The translations under genes were made by a program, and so were the position numbers. 64,000 nucleotides of DNA from Beijerinckiaceae bacterium (lineage in GTDB: Bacteria; Pseudomonadota; Alphaproteobacteria; Rhizobiales; Beijerinckiaceae). How positions within the stretch are numbered: position 1 is the stretch's first letter; each line of letters starts with the position of its first letter. The stretch is taken from assembly GCA_027532775.1 (NCBI GenBank), contig JAPZTO010000008.1:1-64000 (forward strand), read 5' to 3'. Under the pieces are notes generated by a model. It saw nothing but the letters and a program-made list of their open reading frames with translations. It was not told where the DNA came from and made no database searches. Of the stretch, positions 44,378 to 54,447 are shown one piece after another.

Positions 44378-45747
44378 TGCGCAAGGTTCCTGTTTTCCTC
44401 TCCGGTGTGGCGCTCGGCGCCCTCGCGCTTGTCGCGATCGACCATATGCGCCTGACGGCCGGGGCCAATGCCGCGGCGTCCGATACCTATCGTCGCCTGA
44501 CCCTGTTCGGCGACGTGTTCGACAAGATCCGTTCCGATTACGTGGACAAGCCCGACGAGGCCAAGCTGATCGAATCCGCGATCAACGGCATGGTGCAGTC
44601 GCTTGATCCGCATTCCAGCTTCCTTGACCAGAAGTCGAACCAGGAGATGCAGCAGCAGACCCGCGGCGAGTTCGGCGGGCTGGGCATCGAGGTCCAGATG
44701 GAAGAGGGGCTGGTCAAGGTCGTGACGCCCTTCGACGATTCGCCCGCTGCCAAGGCCGGCGTGCAGGCGAATGACCTCGTCACCGCGATCGACGGCGATC
44801 AGGTGCAGGGCCTGACCCTGTCGCAGGCTGTCGACAAGATGAAGGGCCCGCGCGGCACCAAGGTGAAGCTGAAGCTGCTCCGCAACAAGAAGGATACGGT
44901 CGAGGTCGAGATCACCCGCGATACGATCCGTCCGCCGGTGGTGCGCGCCCAGAAAGAGGGCGACACGGTGGGTTACCTCCGGATCGGCTCCTTCAACGAG
45001 CAGACCTTCGAGGGGCTGAAAAAGGAAGTCGACAAGCTCACCGCCGAGATCGGCAAGGACAAGCTCAAGGGCTTCGTGCTGGATCTCCGCAACAATCCGG
45101 GCGGGCTGCTCGATCAGGCCATCTATGTCGCCGATGCCTTCCTCGAATCGGGCGAGATCGTCTCGACCCGGGGCAAGAGTGCGGACCAGACCAACCGCGC
45201 GCTGGCGCGGCCGGGGGACATTACCGGCGGCAAACCGCTGGTGGTGCTGATCAATGGCGGCTCGGCCTCGGCTTCGGAAATCGTGGCCGGCGCCCTGCAG
45301 GATCACGAGCGCGCGACGATTGTCGGCTCGCGTTCCTTCGGCAAGGGCTCCGTCCAGTCGATCTTCCAGCTCCGCGGCTCCTATGCCCTTAAGCTCACCA
45401 CCCAGCTCTATTACACGCCGTCGGGCCGCTCCATCCAGGGCCGGGGCATCAACCCCGACCTGCTGGTGCCGCAGGACATTCCGGACGAGCTCAAGGGCAA
45501 GGACGAGATCAAGGGTGAAGCCTCGATCCGCGGTCATATCAAGGTCAACGAGGAAGAGCAGGGCGGCGGTTCTTCCGGCTATGTCCCCGCTGACCGGGCG
45601 AAGGACAAGCAGTTGATCTGGGCCGTGAATTTCCTGAACGGAACCGTCAGCCGCGACAATCCGGGCGAGGGCGCCACGCTTCAGCCGCGTACGCCGAAGC
45701 CGGAAGCCAAGGCCAATACCGGCAAGCCTGCCAACGCCAAGAACTGA
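44377..45747 (+). CDS. ctpA: carboxyl-terminal processing protease, S41 family
   Basis: A 456-residue periplasmic protease with an uncleaved or signal-type N-terminal helix (5-25). A PDZ domain lies at about 95-180 (GLGIEVQMEEGLVKVV, AGVQANDLVTAIDG). The catalytic dyad is Ser298 in NGGSASASE and Lys323 in SFGKGSVQ, with the expected 25-residue spacing. It degrades or processes proteins from the C-terminus, often cell-wall hydrolases. The C-terminal tail is Pro/Lys/Ala-rich. The envC-ctpA coupling points to joint control of peptidoglycan cutting. A strong terminator follows. Confidence 0.94.
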   Translation: MRKVPVFLSGVALGALALVAIDHMRLTAGANAAASDTYRRLTLFGDVFDKIRSDYVDKPDEAKLIESAINGMVQSLDPHSSFLDQKSNQEMQQQTRGEFGGLGIEVQMEEGLVKVVTPFDDSPAAKAGVQANDLVTAIDGDQVQGLTLSQAVDKMKGPRGTKVKLKLLRNKKDTVEVEITRDTIRPPVVRAQKEGDTVGYLRIGSFNEQTFEGLKKEVDKLTAEIGKDKLKGFVLDLRNNPGGLLDQAIYVADAFLESGEIVSTRGKSADQTNRALARPGDITGGKPLVVLINGGSASASEIVAGALQDHERATIVGSRSFGKGSVQSIFQLRGSYALKLTTQLYYTPSGRSIQGRGINPDLLVPQDIPDELKGKDEIKGEASIRGHIKVNEEEQGGGSSGYVPADRAKDKQLIWAVNFLNGTVSRDNPGEGATLQPRTPKPEAKANTGKPANAKN

Positions 45748-45810
45748 GCGCCGGGACAGCGCGCACGCCTTTCACGCAAGGCGTGTGACCGGCCTGCCTC
45801 ACCTTCGGAA

Positions 45811-45836
45811 AACCCGCCGCAACCCGGCGGGTTTTT
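45811..45836 (+). terminator. intrinsic terminator after ctpA
   Basis: AACCCGCCG, short loop, CGGCGGGTT followed by a T-run: a 9-bp stem closing the rsfS-rlmH-envC-ctpA unit, 64 bases past the ctpA stop. Confidence 0.85.
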
Positions 45837-45866
45837 GCATCCGTGACGTGCAGTTTTTCGGTTCGT

Positions 45867-45881
45867 TTAACAACGCCTTAA
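45867..45881. promoter_or_regulatory. CtrA-type site TTAA-N7-TTAA
   Basis: A perfect site whose second half reads TTAACCA, close to the extended CtrA half-site TTAACCAT. It ends 22 bases before the polysaccharide-deacetylase start and after the ctpA terminator, so it marks an independent promoter. Confidence 0.55.
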
Positions 45882-45903
45882 CCAAGCCTGTTTACGGTTT
45901 GTC

Positions 45904-47094
45904 ATGGATTTCGTGGCGATTGCCGCGCGAGACTCCGATGAGGAAGCAGGCGGAATGGCGTTCGACGGCATGGCCACGCCCCTGGGCATGAAACCAGGGC
46001 CGAGCCGGCGGGGATTGTCCCCGATCCGGCGCTGGGGCCTCGTCGGCCTGGGCTTCCTGTTGCTCGGCGGTGTGACCGCGCAATCCTATCTCCTGCGCGA
46101 CCGGAGCGAGCCGGGTACCGTCGCCGTGATCGAGCGGCATGTCTCGACCAATATCGAACGCGCCCCGGTTCCGCCGGCCGATTCCGCGATGACGCCGAAC
46201 CGCAGCGGGGAAAGCCAGCACGGCGTGAATGTCATCCGCCAGAATGGTGGTCCGGCCGGCCCGACGGGCATGGTGATCCGCGTTCCGGATGCCAGCGAGC
46301 GGATGATGGCGAGCATGGATGCGCGGGTTGTCGAGCGCGGCCAGTCCGGCTTCATCCCGCGGATCGGGGAAAGCGGGCTCACGCCGCGCAAACTCTATGC
46401 GCGTGCCTTCACGCCGAACGGCAAGCCGATGATTGCCGTGGTCATGACCGGCGTCGGAGTCGGTGCGCGGGGCACAACGGATGCCCTTTCCAAGCTGCCG
46501 CGTGATGTCACGCTGGCCTTCGCGCCCTATGGCCGCGACCTCGAGAACCAGGTCGTGCGCGCCCGGCGCGAGGGGCACGAGATCCTGCTTCAGGTGCCGA
46601 TGGAGCCGCATGATTACCCCGAGAGCGATCCCGGGCCGCATACGCTGCGGGCGGGGGCGGAGCCGCGCGAGAATCTCGAGAAGCTCCATTGGCTGATGTC
46701 CCGGCTCGGCGGCTATGTCGGGCTTGCGAATTTCATGGGCGGCAAGCTGATGAGCACGCCCGGCCCCTATGCGGCGCTGCTGGAGGAGATGGGCCGACGC
46801 GGCCTGCTGTTCCTCGATGACGGCTCGAACCCGACCTCGCGGACCCGAGAGCTTGCGCGTGCGGCCAACCTGCCGGCCGCGATCGGCGACCATGTCTATG
46901 ATGCCTCGGCCGGCCGCTCGCTGGAAGCGGTGCTCGCCGAGGTTGAAGCTGTCGCCAAGCGAAAAGGCCAGGCGATCATCACCATCCCGACGGTTCCGGC
47001 CAATGTCGACAAGGTTGTCGCCTGGTCACGCGAAATTCAGTCACGCGGCCTTGTCTTGGCGCCTGTTTCCGCCATCATCGAGAAGACGCGGTGA
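45904..47094 (+). CDS. divergent polysaccharide deacetylase family protein
   Basis: A 396-residue protein. A basic, cytoplasmic N-terminus is followed by one transmembrane helix (about 44-62, WGLVGLGFLLLGGVTA), a Pro/Arg linker, and a domain from about 175: MIAVVMTGVGVGARGTTDAL, VTLAFAPYG, EILLQVPMEP, GYVGLANFMGG and LLFLDDGS. These are the landmarks of the divergent polysaccharide deacetylase (DUF610/YibQ) family, a NodB-like barrel with reduced catalytic motifs. It is membrane-anchored in the periplasm. Position after envC-ctpA is conserved in alphaproteobacteria. A perfect CtrA-type site precedes it. Confidence 0.88.
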   Translation: MDFVAIAARDSDEEAGGMAFDGMATPLGMKPGPSRRGLSPIRRWGLVGLGFLLLGGVTAQSYLLRDRSEPGTVAVIERHVSTNIERAPVPPADSAMTPNRSGESQHGVNVIRQNGGPAGPTGMVIRVPDASERMMASMDARVVERGQSGFIPRIGESGLTPRKLYARAFTPNGKPMIAVVMTGVGVGARGTTDALSKLPRDVTLAFAPYGRDLENQVVRARREGHEILLQVPMEPHDYPESDPGPHTLRAGAEPRENLEKLHWLMSRLGGYVGLANFMGGKLMSTPGPYAALLEEMGRRGLLFLDDGSNPTSRTRELARAANLPAAIGDHVYDASAGRSLEAVLAEVEAVAKRKGQAIITIPTVPANVDKVVAWSREIQSRGLVLAPVSAIIEKTR

Positions 47095-47201
47095 CTCACC
47101 CCGGCTGCTTCCGGCCGGCGATATCACCTTGAGAAACATCATGCGGATCCCGGTGTCGAGCTTGTCCGGCTCCGCCCGGTCCGCCGGAAACGAGGATCCG
47201 A

Positions 47202-47714
47202 ATGGCGCGTGATCTAGCCAGCATGCCGTATCGCCCCTGTGTGGGCGTTGCCCTGTTCAATGCCGAGGGCAAGGTGTTTATCGCCCGCCGCCGGCCGGAC
47301 AAGGGGCCCGAATACCGCGATGCGGTCTATGAGTGGCAGATGCCGCAGGGGGGGATCGACCCCGGCGAAGACCCCTATCCCGCCGCCTTGCGCGAGCTTT
47401 ACGAGGAAACCAATATCCGCTCGACCAAGCTGCTGGCCGAGGCGCCGGACTGGTACAACTATGACCTTCCCCCCGAAACGATGGGGCGCGCCCTCAAGGG
47501 CCGCTATCGCGGGCAGACGCAGAAATGGTTCGCCCTGCGCTTTCTGGGTGACGAAAGCGAGATCAATGTCCGCGCACCGGGCGAGGGCCAGCACAAGCCG
47601 GAATTCATCGATTGGCGCTGGGAGTCGCTGGAAAACCTGCCCGGCCTGATTATTCCGTTCAAGCGCGGCGTCTATGAATCGGTGGTGCAGGCCTTCGCCC
47701 GCTTCGCCGGCTAG
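47202..47714 (+). CDS. rppH: RNA pyrophosphohydrolase
   Basis: A 170-residue Nudix hydrolase that removes pyrophosphate from RNA 5-prime ends and starts mRNA decay. The Nudix box is [20 protein letters not shown] (50-69) with Glu68/Glu69 for metal binding. [21 protein letters not shown] and WQMPQGG are the RppH-type N-terminus, and a C-terminal [13 protein letters not shown] ends the fold. The position after the deacetylase gene is the usual alphaproteobacterial order. It overlaps the convergent MarR gene by 4 bases at the 3-prime end. Confidence 0.95.
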   Translation: MARDLASMPYRPCVGVALFNAEGKVFIARRRPDKGPEYRDAVYEWQMPQGGIDPGEDPYPAALRELYEETNIRSTKLLAEAPDWYNYDLPPETMGRALKGRYRGQTQKWFALRFLGDESEINVRAPGEGQHKPEFIDWRWESLENLPGLIIPFKRGVYESVVQAFARFAG

Positions 47715-48229
47715 CGCCCGCCGGATGTCAGGCCGGATTCGATACGGTTCAGATTGGCAAAAAGCTGGCGGCGCTCGTTGGGATCAAGCCTCGACGAAAC
47801 GAAGGCCTCATGCTCGGCCAGCAACTGGAGGGCCCTGTTGACCAGCGCCTCCCCCTGCGGGGTCAGGCCGAGGGAATAGGAACGGCGGTCATTGTTCGAG
47901 GTCGTGCGCTGGGTCAGTCCGCGCCGGTCCAGTTCGTCCATCATCGTCACGAAGTTCGGACGCTGGATGCCGAGCGCCGCCGCGATATCGGATTGGCGGC
48001 TGCCCGGGTTGCTGCGGATCAGCAGAAGTGCGCCCAGTTGGATCGGCCGCAGGTCCAGCGCATCGAATCGGCTGACGAAATCCTGCATGATCACGGCCTG
48101 CGTCTTGCGCAGGGTGAAAAGCAGGATCGAGTCCAGCGCCTCGTTGTTCAGTCCGGCCGCCACGGAGGCGTCAGATTGGGTCCGTTCTGGTTCGGGGAAG
48201 GGGCCCTTCGGCTCGCTTCGGTTCATCAT
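47711..48229 (-). CDS. MarR family transcriptional regulator
   Basis: A 172-residue MarR protein. The winged helix lies at about 75-130: [53 protein letters not shown], with the D-x-R wing. Helices at both ends form the dimer interface. The gene is the first at this end of the aromatic-acid island and probably senses an aromatic acid (inference). The 260-base gap upstream is AT-rich and holds an inverted repeat at 48303-48327 that could be its operator. Confidence 0.85.
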   Translation of the reverse strand: MMNRSEPKGPFPEPERTQSDASVAAGLNNEALDSILLFTLRKTQAVIMQDFVSRFDALDLRPIQLGALLLIRSNPGSRQSDIAAALGIQRPNFVTMMDELDRRGLTQRTTSNNDRRSYSLGLTPQGEALVNRALQLLAEHEAFVSSRLDPNERRQLFANLNRIESGLTSGGR

Positions 48230-48302
48230 GTGTCCCTCGCGGCGCGGAGACTTTCACTAAATACACTACCATGCAAGCAAAACCTTGCGGCGCTGCAAAC
48301 AA

Positions 48303-48327
48303 ATTCAATCATGTGAATGCATTGAAA
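48303..48327. promoter_or_regulatory. inverted repeat ATTCAAT/ATTGAAA upstream of MarR gene
   Basis: ATTCAAT (48303) and ATTGAAA (48321) flank a second dyad TTCA-ATCATG-TGAA (48304-48317). It lies in an AT-rich stretch 74-98 bases before the MarR start, and is typical in form for a MarR operator. Confidence 0.35.
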
Positions 48328-48489
48328 TTATTGACAAATTGAACGCTTCTAAACTGCGGACAGGAGAGAAGTCTTCTTCCCGCGCGGCTTGCGGAATGCG
48401 CTCATATCCCCTGCAGGGCTCGGGCGGCAAGTCCCTGCCGGGCCGGAGCCAAAGGTGTGGAATCCACCGCCGCGCCCGGGGCGGCGCCG

Positions 48490-49755
<1,266 letters not shown>

Positions 49756-49799
49756 TTACTGTTGCGCCCGCCCGGGAAAGGGTCAATCCTTGGTTCGCA

Positions 49800-50597
49800 T
49801 TGACCGTGTTTGTTCGAGAGCCGAACGAGGGCTGCTTGCCGAGAGACGAGACCGTTGAATCCTTTCGCCGCGGGCTGGATGTCATCCGGAGTTTCGACGG
49901 GCGGAAAAGCCAGACCATCACCGATGTTGCCGCCCATACCGGCCTGACGCGCGCCGCCGCGCGCCGCTTCCTGCTGACGCTGACCGATCTGGGGCTCGCC
50001 CGGACGGATGGCAAGTATTTCCAGCTCACGCCGGCCATTCTCGGCATCGGGCAGGCTTTCCTGTCCGGGCTGTCGGAACTGGAAATCGTGCGCGATGTTC
50101 TGGTCGAGGTGACCCGGCGGACGGGCGAATCCGCATCGGCGGCCATGCTCGACGGGACCGAGATCGTCTATGTCGCGCGGTCGCCGGCTTTGCACCGCAT
50201 CATGGCGATCGGGCTTTCTGTCGGCACGCGGCTGCCCGCCCACGCGACCTCGATGGGCCAGATGCTGCTGGCCGGGCTGCATATCCGGGAACTCGAACGC
50301 TATTTTTCGCAGGCGAAGCTGGTGGCTTTCACGCCCAATACGCTGACCGGCGAGCCCGCCCTCCGCCAGAGGCTGGCCCAGATCCGGCAGGACGGGCATG
50401 CGATTGTCTCGGAGGAACTCGAACTCGGGCTGCGCTCGATCGCGGTTGCCGTGGCGGATCTCGGAACGCGCACGCGCTACGCGGTCAATGTCAGCGCGCA
50501 GGCGGCCCGCGTCAGCGAGGCGCAGATGCTGTCGGATTTCCTGCCGGCCCTGCAGGAAGCGGCCCAGGCCATCGCCATGGCGATGGGTCGGCGTTGA
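49800..50597 (+). CDS. IclR family regulator, PcaR/PcaU/PobR type
   Basis: Up to 265 residues. The N-terminal winged HTH (about 20-80) reads ESFRRGLDVIRSFDGRKSQTITDVAAHTGLTRAAARRFLLTLTDLGLARTDGKYFQLTP, the wording of the PcaR/PcaU/PobR subgroup. The C-terminal IclR effector domain follows (IMAIGLSVGTRLPAHATSMGQMLLAG). The divergent position next to pobA makes it the likely activator responding to 4-hydroxybenzoate or protocatechuate. The start is uncertain: TTG at 49800, GTG at 49806 or TTG at 49836; none has a clear ribosome site. Confidence 0.85.
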   Translation: MTVFVREPNEGCLPRDETVESFRRGLDVIRSFDGRKSQTITDVAAHTGLTRAAARRFLLTLTDLGLARTDGKYFQLTPAILGIGQAFLSGLSELEIVRDVLVEVTRRTGESASAAMLDGTEIVYVARSPALHRIMAIGLSVGTRLPAHATSMGQMLLAGLHIRELERYFSQAKLVAFTPNTLTGEPALRQRLAQIRQDGHAIVSEELELGLRSIAVAVADLGTRTRYAVNVSAQAARVSEAQMLSDFLPALQEAAQAIAMAMGRR

Positions 50598-50702
50598 GGG
50601 CATTCCGTCGCATGGTTCGCCGGGTGGCGCTGGAATGTTTTTTGCTGGCCTGTGTCGAACCAGCGGCTACCATGCCGCTTTCCTCAAGGAGTTGATCCGC
50701 CT

Positions 50703-51116
50703 ATGTCCGACCTGATCGTCACCGCCGGCCCGTTCCGCTTCGCCGCGCGCCTCGAGCGCGAGATGGCGCCGAAGACCTGCGAGGCCTTCCTTCGCCACCT
50801 GCCATTCGAGGGCAAGATCGTGCATGTCCGCTGGTCAGGCGAGGGCGTCTGGATTCCGCTGGGCGACATGGATTTCGGCGTCGGCTACGAGAACAACACC
50901 TGCTACCCCTCGCCGGGGCAGATCATCCTCTATCCGGGCGGCGTCAGCGAGACCGAGATCCTGCTCGCCTATGGCAATGTGAATTTCGCCTCCAAGGCCG
51001 GCCAGCTCTCCGGGAACCATTTCCTGACGCTGACCTCGGGCCTCGAGAATCTCTACACGCTCGGCCGCAAGACGCTCTGGGAAGGGGCGCAGTCGATCCG
51101 TTTCGAGAGGGCCTGA
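50703..51116 (+). CDS. DUF3830 protein (cyclophilin-like fold family)
   Basis: A 137-residue cytoplasmic protein. SDLIVTAGPFRFAARLEREMAPKTCEAFLRHLPFEGKIVHVRWSGEGVW, then ENNTCYPSPGQIILYPGG and LAYGNVNFASKAGQLSGNHFLTL, match DUF3830, which resembles cyclophilin-like barrels. Function unknown. AAGGAG lies 11 bases before the ATG at 50703. It is wedged between the PobR-type regulator and the aromatic-type ABC importer. In my recollection, DUF3830 genes recur beside such catabolic transporters, so it may bind the substrate or a CoA ester (inference). Confidence 0.8.
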   Translation: MSDLIVTAGPFRFAARLEREMAPKTCEAFLRHLPFEGKIVHVRWSGEGVWIPLGDMDFGVGYENNTCYPSPGQIILYPGGVSETEILLAYGNVNFASKAGQLSGNHFLTLTSGLENLYTLGRKTLWEGAQSIRFERA

Positions 51117-51147
51117 AAGAATCGCGCGGGAGGGGGCTTCACAAGCG

Positions 51148-51172
51148 ATTTATTTCAAGCTTAAAATAAAAT
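51148..51172. promoter_or_regulatory. MarR-type palindrome upstream of the ABC importer operon
   Basis: An extended dyad centred on AAGCTT: ATTTATTTCAAG pairs with CTTAAAATAAAAT with few mismatches. The core TATTTCAAGCTTAAAAT (51151-51167) recurs identically at 63935-63951. It lies about 83 bases before the binding-protein gene. Confidence 0.55.
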
Positions 51173-51254
51173 TCAGGAACGAGACCGGGCGTCAAGCCGG
51201 CCAAAAAAGCCAAGTTTCATGCGGGGCTTAGCCCTCGTCAGCGGAGGTGGAACG

Positions 51255-52430
51255 ATGTTTGCCAAGACGAAAATGCTGTTGCCGGCAGCCTTGCTGGCCC
51301 TCTCCTCCGGCGCCTTGATGGCGCAGGAGAAGGTCAAGGTGGGGATCATGGTGACCCTGTCCGGCCCGTCGGCCGTTCTCGGCCAGCAAGCGCGCGACGG
51401 GTTCAACCTCGCCGTGAAGACGCTGGGCGGCAAGCTCGGCGGCGTCGATGCCGAGGTGATCGTCGTCGATGACGAACTCAAGCCGGATGTCGCTGTCGGC
51501 AAGGTCAAGGGCCTGCTCGAGCGCGACCAGGTGAATTTCGTGGTCGGCCCGATCTTCTCGAACGTCCTGCAGGCGATCCACAAGCCGGTCGTCGATTCCA
51601 ACGCGTTCCTGATCAGCCCGAATGCCGGCACGTCGAATTTCGCCGGGGCGCAGTGCAACCCGAATTTCTACGTCACCTCTTACCAGAACGACCAGAACCA
51701 CGAGGTTCTGGGCAAGTATGCGCAGGACAAGGGCTACAAGAAGCTGTTCCTGATGGCGCCGAACTACCAGGCGGGCCGTGATGCGCTGGCCGGCGTGAAG
51801 CGCCATTTCAAGGGCGAGATCGTCGCCGAGGTCTACACTCCGCTCGGGCAGCTCGATTTCTCGGCCGAACTGGCGCAGATCGCCGCCGCCAAGCCGGATG
51901 CGCTCTTCACCTTCATGCCGGGCGGCATGGGCGTGAACCTCGTTCGCCAGTATCGCCAGGCCGGCCTTGCCGATGCCATCCCGTTCCTTTCGGCCTTCAC
52001 CGTGGATGAATCCACGCTGCCGGCGCAGAAGGAAGCGGCGGTCGGCTTCTTTGGCGGGGCCAACTGGGCGCCGGACATGAAGAACCCGCAATCGGAAGCC
52101 TTCGTGAAGGCCTATGAGGCGGCCTATAATTCCGTGCCCGGCACCTATGCGATGCAGGCCTATGATGCGGCGATGCTTATCGATGCCGCAATCCGCAGCG
52201 CCGGCGGCAAGCTGGGCGATCGCAACGCGATCCGCGCCGGCCTGCGGAAGGCGGACTTCAAGTCGCTGCGCGGCAATTTCAAGATGGGCCATAACGGCTA
52301 CCCGATCCAGGACTTCTACCTTGTCCAGGCCGTGCCGCGGCCGGATGGCAAGTTCCAGACCTCGATCCGGCAGAAGATCTTCGAAAACTACGTCGACGTG
52401 TATTCGAAGGACTGCAAGCAGCCGAACTGA
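51255..52430 (+). CDS. branched-chain-type ABC transporter substrate-binding protein
   Basis: A 391-residue LivJ/LivK-type binding protein. The signal peptide ends near MAQ (about residue 24), and the mature part starts EKVKVGIMVTLSGPSAVLGQQARDGFNLAV. Segments VVDDELKPDVAVGKVKGLLE and FVVGPIFSNVLQAIHKPV follow the type I periplasmic fold. In aromatic degradation clusters such proteins bind benzoate-like acids, not amino acids; that is the likely role here given pobA and the CoA-ligase operon (inference). GGAGG lies 6 bases before the ATG at 51255. It heads a five-gene transporter operon. Confidence 0.9.
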   Translation: MFAKTKMLLPAALLALSSGALMAQEKVKVGIMVTLSGPSAVLGQQARDGFNLAVKTLGGKLGGVDAEVIVVDDELKPDVAVGKVKGLLERDQVNFVVGPIFSNVLQAIHKPVVDSNAFLISPNAGTSNFAGAQCNPNFYVTSYQNDQNHEVLGKYAQDKGYKKLFLMAPNYQAGRDALAGVKRHFKGEIVAEVYTPLGQLDFSAELAQIAAAKPDALFTFMPGGMGVNLVRQYRQAGLADAIPFLSAFTVDESTLPAQKEAAVGFFGGANWAPDMKNPQSEAFVKAYEAAYNSVPGTYAMQAYDAAMLIDAAIRSAGGKLGDRNAIRAGLRKADFKSLRGNFKMGHNGYPIQDFYLVQAVPRPDGKFQTSIRQKIFENYVDVYSKDCKQPN

Positions 52431-52555
52431 CGTTCCGGCCCGCCCGTATTCTCCTGCCGGCCGTCCTGTTTGAAGGGCGGCCGGAGCGGGGGGAAGCAGG
52501 TGGCGGGCTGGCAGCCGGTCATTTCCCTTCCTCGCCCCAGCCTCGCGGGTCCGCC

Positions 52556-53476
52556 ATGTCGATGACGCTCCTCTACGTGCAGACCCTGAACGGCCTGCAA
52601 CTGGGCGTTCTGCTGTTCCTGATCGCCGCCGGCCTGACGCTGGTCTTCGGGGTGATGGATTTCATCAATCTCGCCCATGGCGTGCAATACATGATCGGCG
52701 CCTATCTGGCGGCGATGTTCACGGCGCTGACTGGCAATTTCTTCTACGGGCTCGCGCTGGCGCTGCCCTCGGCGCTCGCTTTCGGGCTGCTGCTGGAATT
52801 CCTGATCTTCCGCCATCTCTATGACCGCGACCATCTCGACCAGGTGCTGGCGACATTCGGGATCATCCTGTTCCTCAACCAGGCGGTGAAGGTTGTCTGG
52901 GGTGCCGCACCGCTCTCCGTGCCGATTCCCGAGGCGCTGAGCGGTTCGATCCGGCTGATGGACGGGCTGCTCTACCCGGTCTACCGGCTGGCGATCATCG
53001 GGTCCGGCCTCGCCATTGCCGTGCTGCTGGGCGTTCTTGTCAGCCGCACCCGCATCGGGATGCTGGTGCGGGCCGGGGCGAGCAACGCGCCGATGGTCTC
53101 GGCGCTCGGGGTCGATATTGGCAAGCTCTTCATGGTGGTGTTCGGCTTCGGGGCCATGCTGGCGGGCTTTGCCGGCGCGATGGTTGCGCCGATCCTCTCG
53201 GTCGAACCGGGCATGGGCGACAACCTGCTGATCCTGACCTTCGTCGTCATCGTGATCGGTGGCATCGGCTCCGTGCGCGGCGCCTTCATTGCCGCCATCC
53301 TGGTCGGGCTGGTCGATACGCTGGGGCGCGTCTTCGGGCCGCAAGTGCTGCGGGCGCTGATGGACCCCTCCGCCGCCTCGCAGGTGGGCCGGGCGCTTGC
53401 CCCGATGCTGACCTATATCCTCATGGCCGCGATCCTGTTTTTCCGGCCCGGCGGCCTGTTCCCGGCGAAGAAATGA
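52556..53476 (+). CDS. branched-chain-type ABC transporter permease LivH-like
   Basis: A 306-residue membrane protein with about eight helices. LNGLQLGVLLFLIAAGLTLVFGVMDFINLAHG near 10-41 is the LivH hallmark, and the cytoplasmic loop with RTRIGMLVRAGASNAPMVSALGVDI near 162-186 contacts the ATPases. The start may be 52556 or two codons later; the ribosome site is weak. It is followed by the LivM gene with a 4-base overlap. It forms the pore with that partner. Confidence 0.9.
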   Translation: MSMTLLYVQTLNGLQLGVLLFLIAAGLTLVFGVMDFINLAHGVQYMIGAYLAAMFTALTGNFFYGLALALPSALAFGLLLEFLIFRHLYDRDHLDQVLATFGIILFLNQAVKVVWGAAPLSVPIPEALSGSIRLMDGLLYPVYRLAIIGSGLAIAVLLGVLVSRTRIGMLVRAGASNAPMVSALGVDIGKLFMVVFGFGAMLAGFAGAMVAPILSVEPGMGDNLLILTFVVIVIGGIGSVRGAFIAAILVGLVDTLGRVFGPQVLRALMDPSAASQVGRALAPMLTYILMAAILFFRPGGLFPAKK

Positions 53477-54447
53477 CGATGCCTCCCGAGAATGGCCCCG
53501 GATTCCTGAAGCGCGAGGCCGTTCCGGTCCTCCTCTTCGCCCTGCTGGCTTTGGTGCCATTTGCCGCTGTTCTGGGGGCCGAGAGTTACCTGCTGTCGCT
53601 GGTGACACGGGTGATGATCTTCGCCATTGCGGCCTTGTCGCTCGATCTCATTCTCGGCTATGGCGCGCTGGTTTCCTTCGGCCATGCCGCCTTTCTCGGC
53701 CTTGGCGGCTATGCCGTCGGCATCCTCTCGGCGCATGGCCAGACCGATGCTTTGGTGCAGCTGCCGGTGGCACTGGCTGTCTCGGCCCTCTTCGCCCTGA
53801 TCACCGGCGCGCTCTCGCTCCGGACGAAGGGCGTCTATTTCATCATGATCACGCTGGCCTTCGGGCAGATGGCGTTCTTCCTCGCGGTTTCGCTGGCAGC
53901 CTATGGTGGCGATGACGGCATGACGCTGCCTGGCCGGTCGCGGCTGTTCGGGATGGAGCTCATCAAGAATGACCGCGCCTTCTACTATGCCGTGCTGCTG
54001 GCTCTGCTCGGTGCCTATGGGCTCTGCCGTTCGATCGTCGTCTCGCGCTTCGGCCGGGTGATCCGCGGCGCGCGCGAGAACCCGCAGCGCATGGCGGCGA
54101 TCGGCTTCCCGCTCTTCCGCTACCAGCTCGTCGGCTATGTCATCGCCGGCACCCTCTGCGGCCTTGCCGGGTTCCTGCTGGCCAACCAGGCGGAATTCGT
54201 CAGCCCGGCCTATATGACATGGCAGCGCTCGGGCGAGCTTATCGTCATGGTGGTGCTGGGCGGACTCGGCACCCTGCATGGCGCGATCATCGGCGCGGCG
54301 GCCTTCCTGCTGCTCGAGGAATGGCTCTCCGGCTTCACCGAGCACTGGAAGATGATCTTCGGGCCCTTCCTCGTGCTGGTCGTGCTGTTCGCCCGCGGCG
54401 GGCTGATGGGCGCGATCCGGCGGATCGGCGGAGGCGGCCATGGCTGA
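53473..54447 (+). CDS. branched-chain-type ABC transporter permease LivM-like
   Basis: A 324-residue membrane protein. LILGYGALVSFGHAAFLGLGGYAVGIL near 59-85 and the loop SRFGRVIRGARENPQRMAAIGFPLFRYQL near 191-219 are LivM signatures. Nine or so helices are visible. The ATG overlaps the LivH stop, and its own 3-prime end overlaps the LivG gene by 8 bases, so all three are coupled. Confidence 0.9.
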   Translation: MTMPPENGPGFLKREAVPVLLFALLALVPFAAVLGAESYLLSLVTRVMIFAIAALSLDLILGYGALVSFGHAAFLGLGGYAVGILSAHGQTDALVQLPVALAVSALFALITGALSLRTKGVYFIMITLAFGQMAFFLAVSLAAYGGDDGMTLPGRSRLFGMELIKNDRAFYYAVLLALLGAYGLCRSIVVSRFGRVIRGARENPQRMAAIGFPLFRYQLVGYVIAGTLCGLAGFLLANQAEFVSPAYMTWQRSGELIVMVVLGGLGTLHGAIIGAAAFLLLEEWLSGFTEHWKMIFGPFLVLVVLFARGGLMGAIRRIGGGGHG

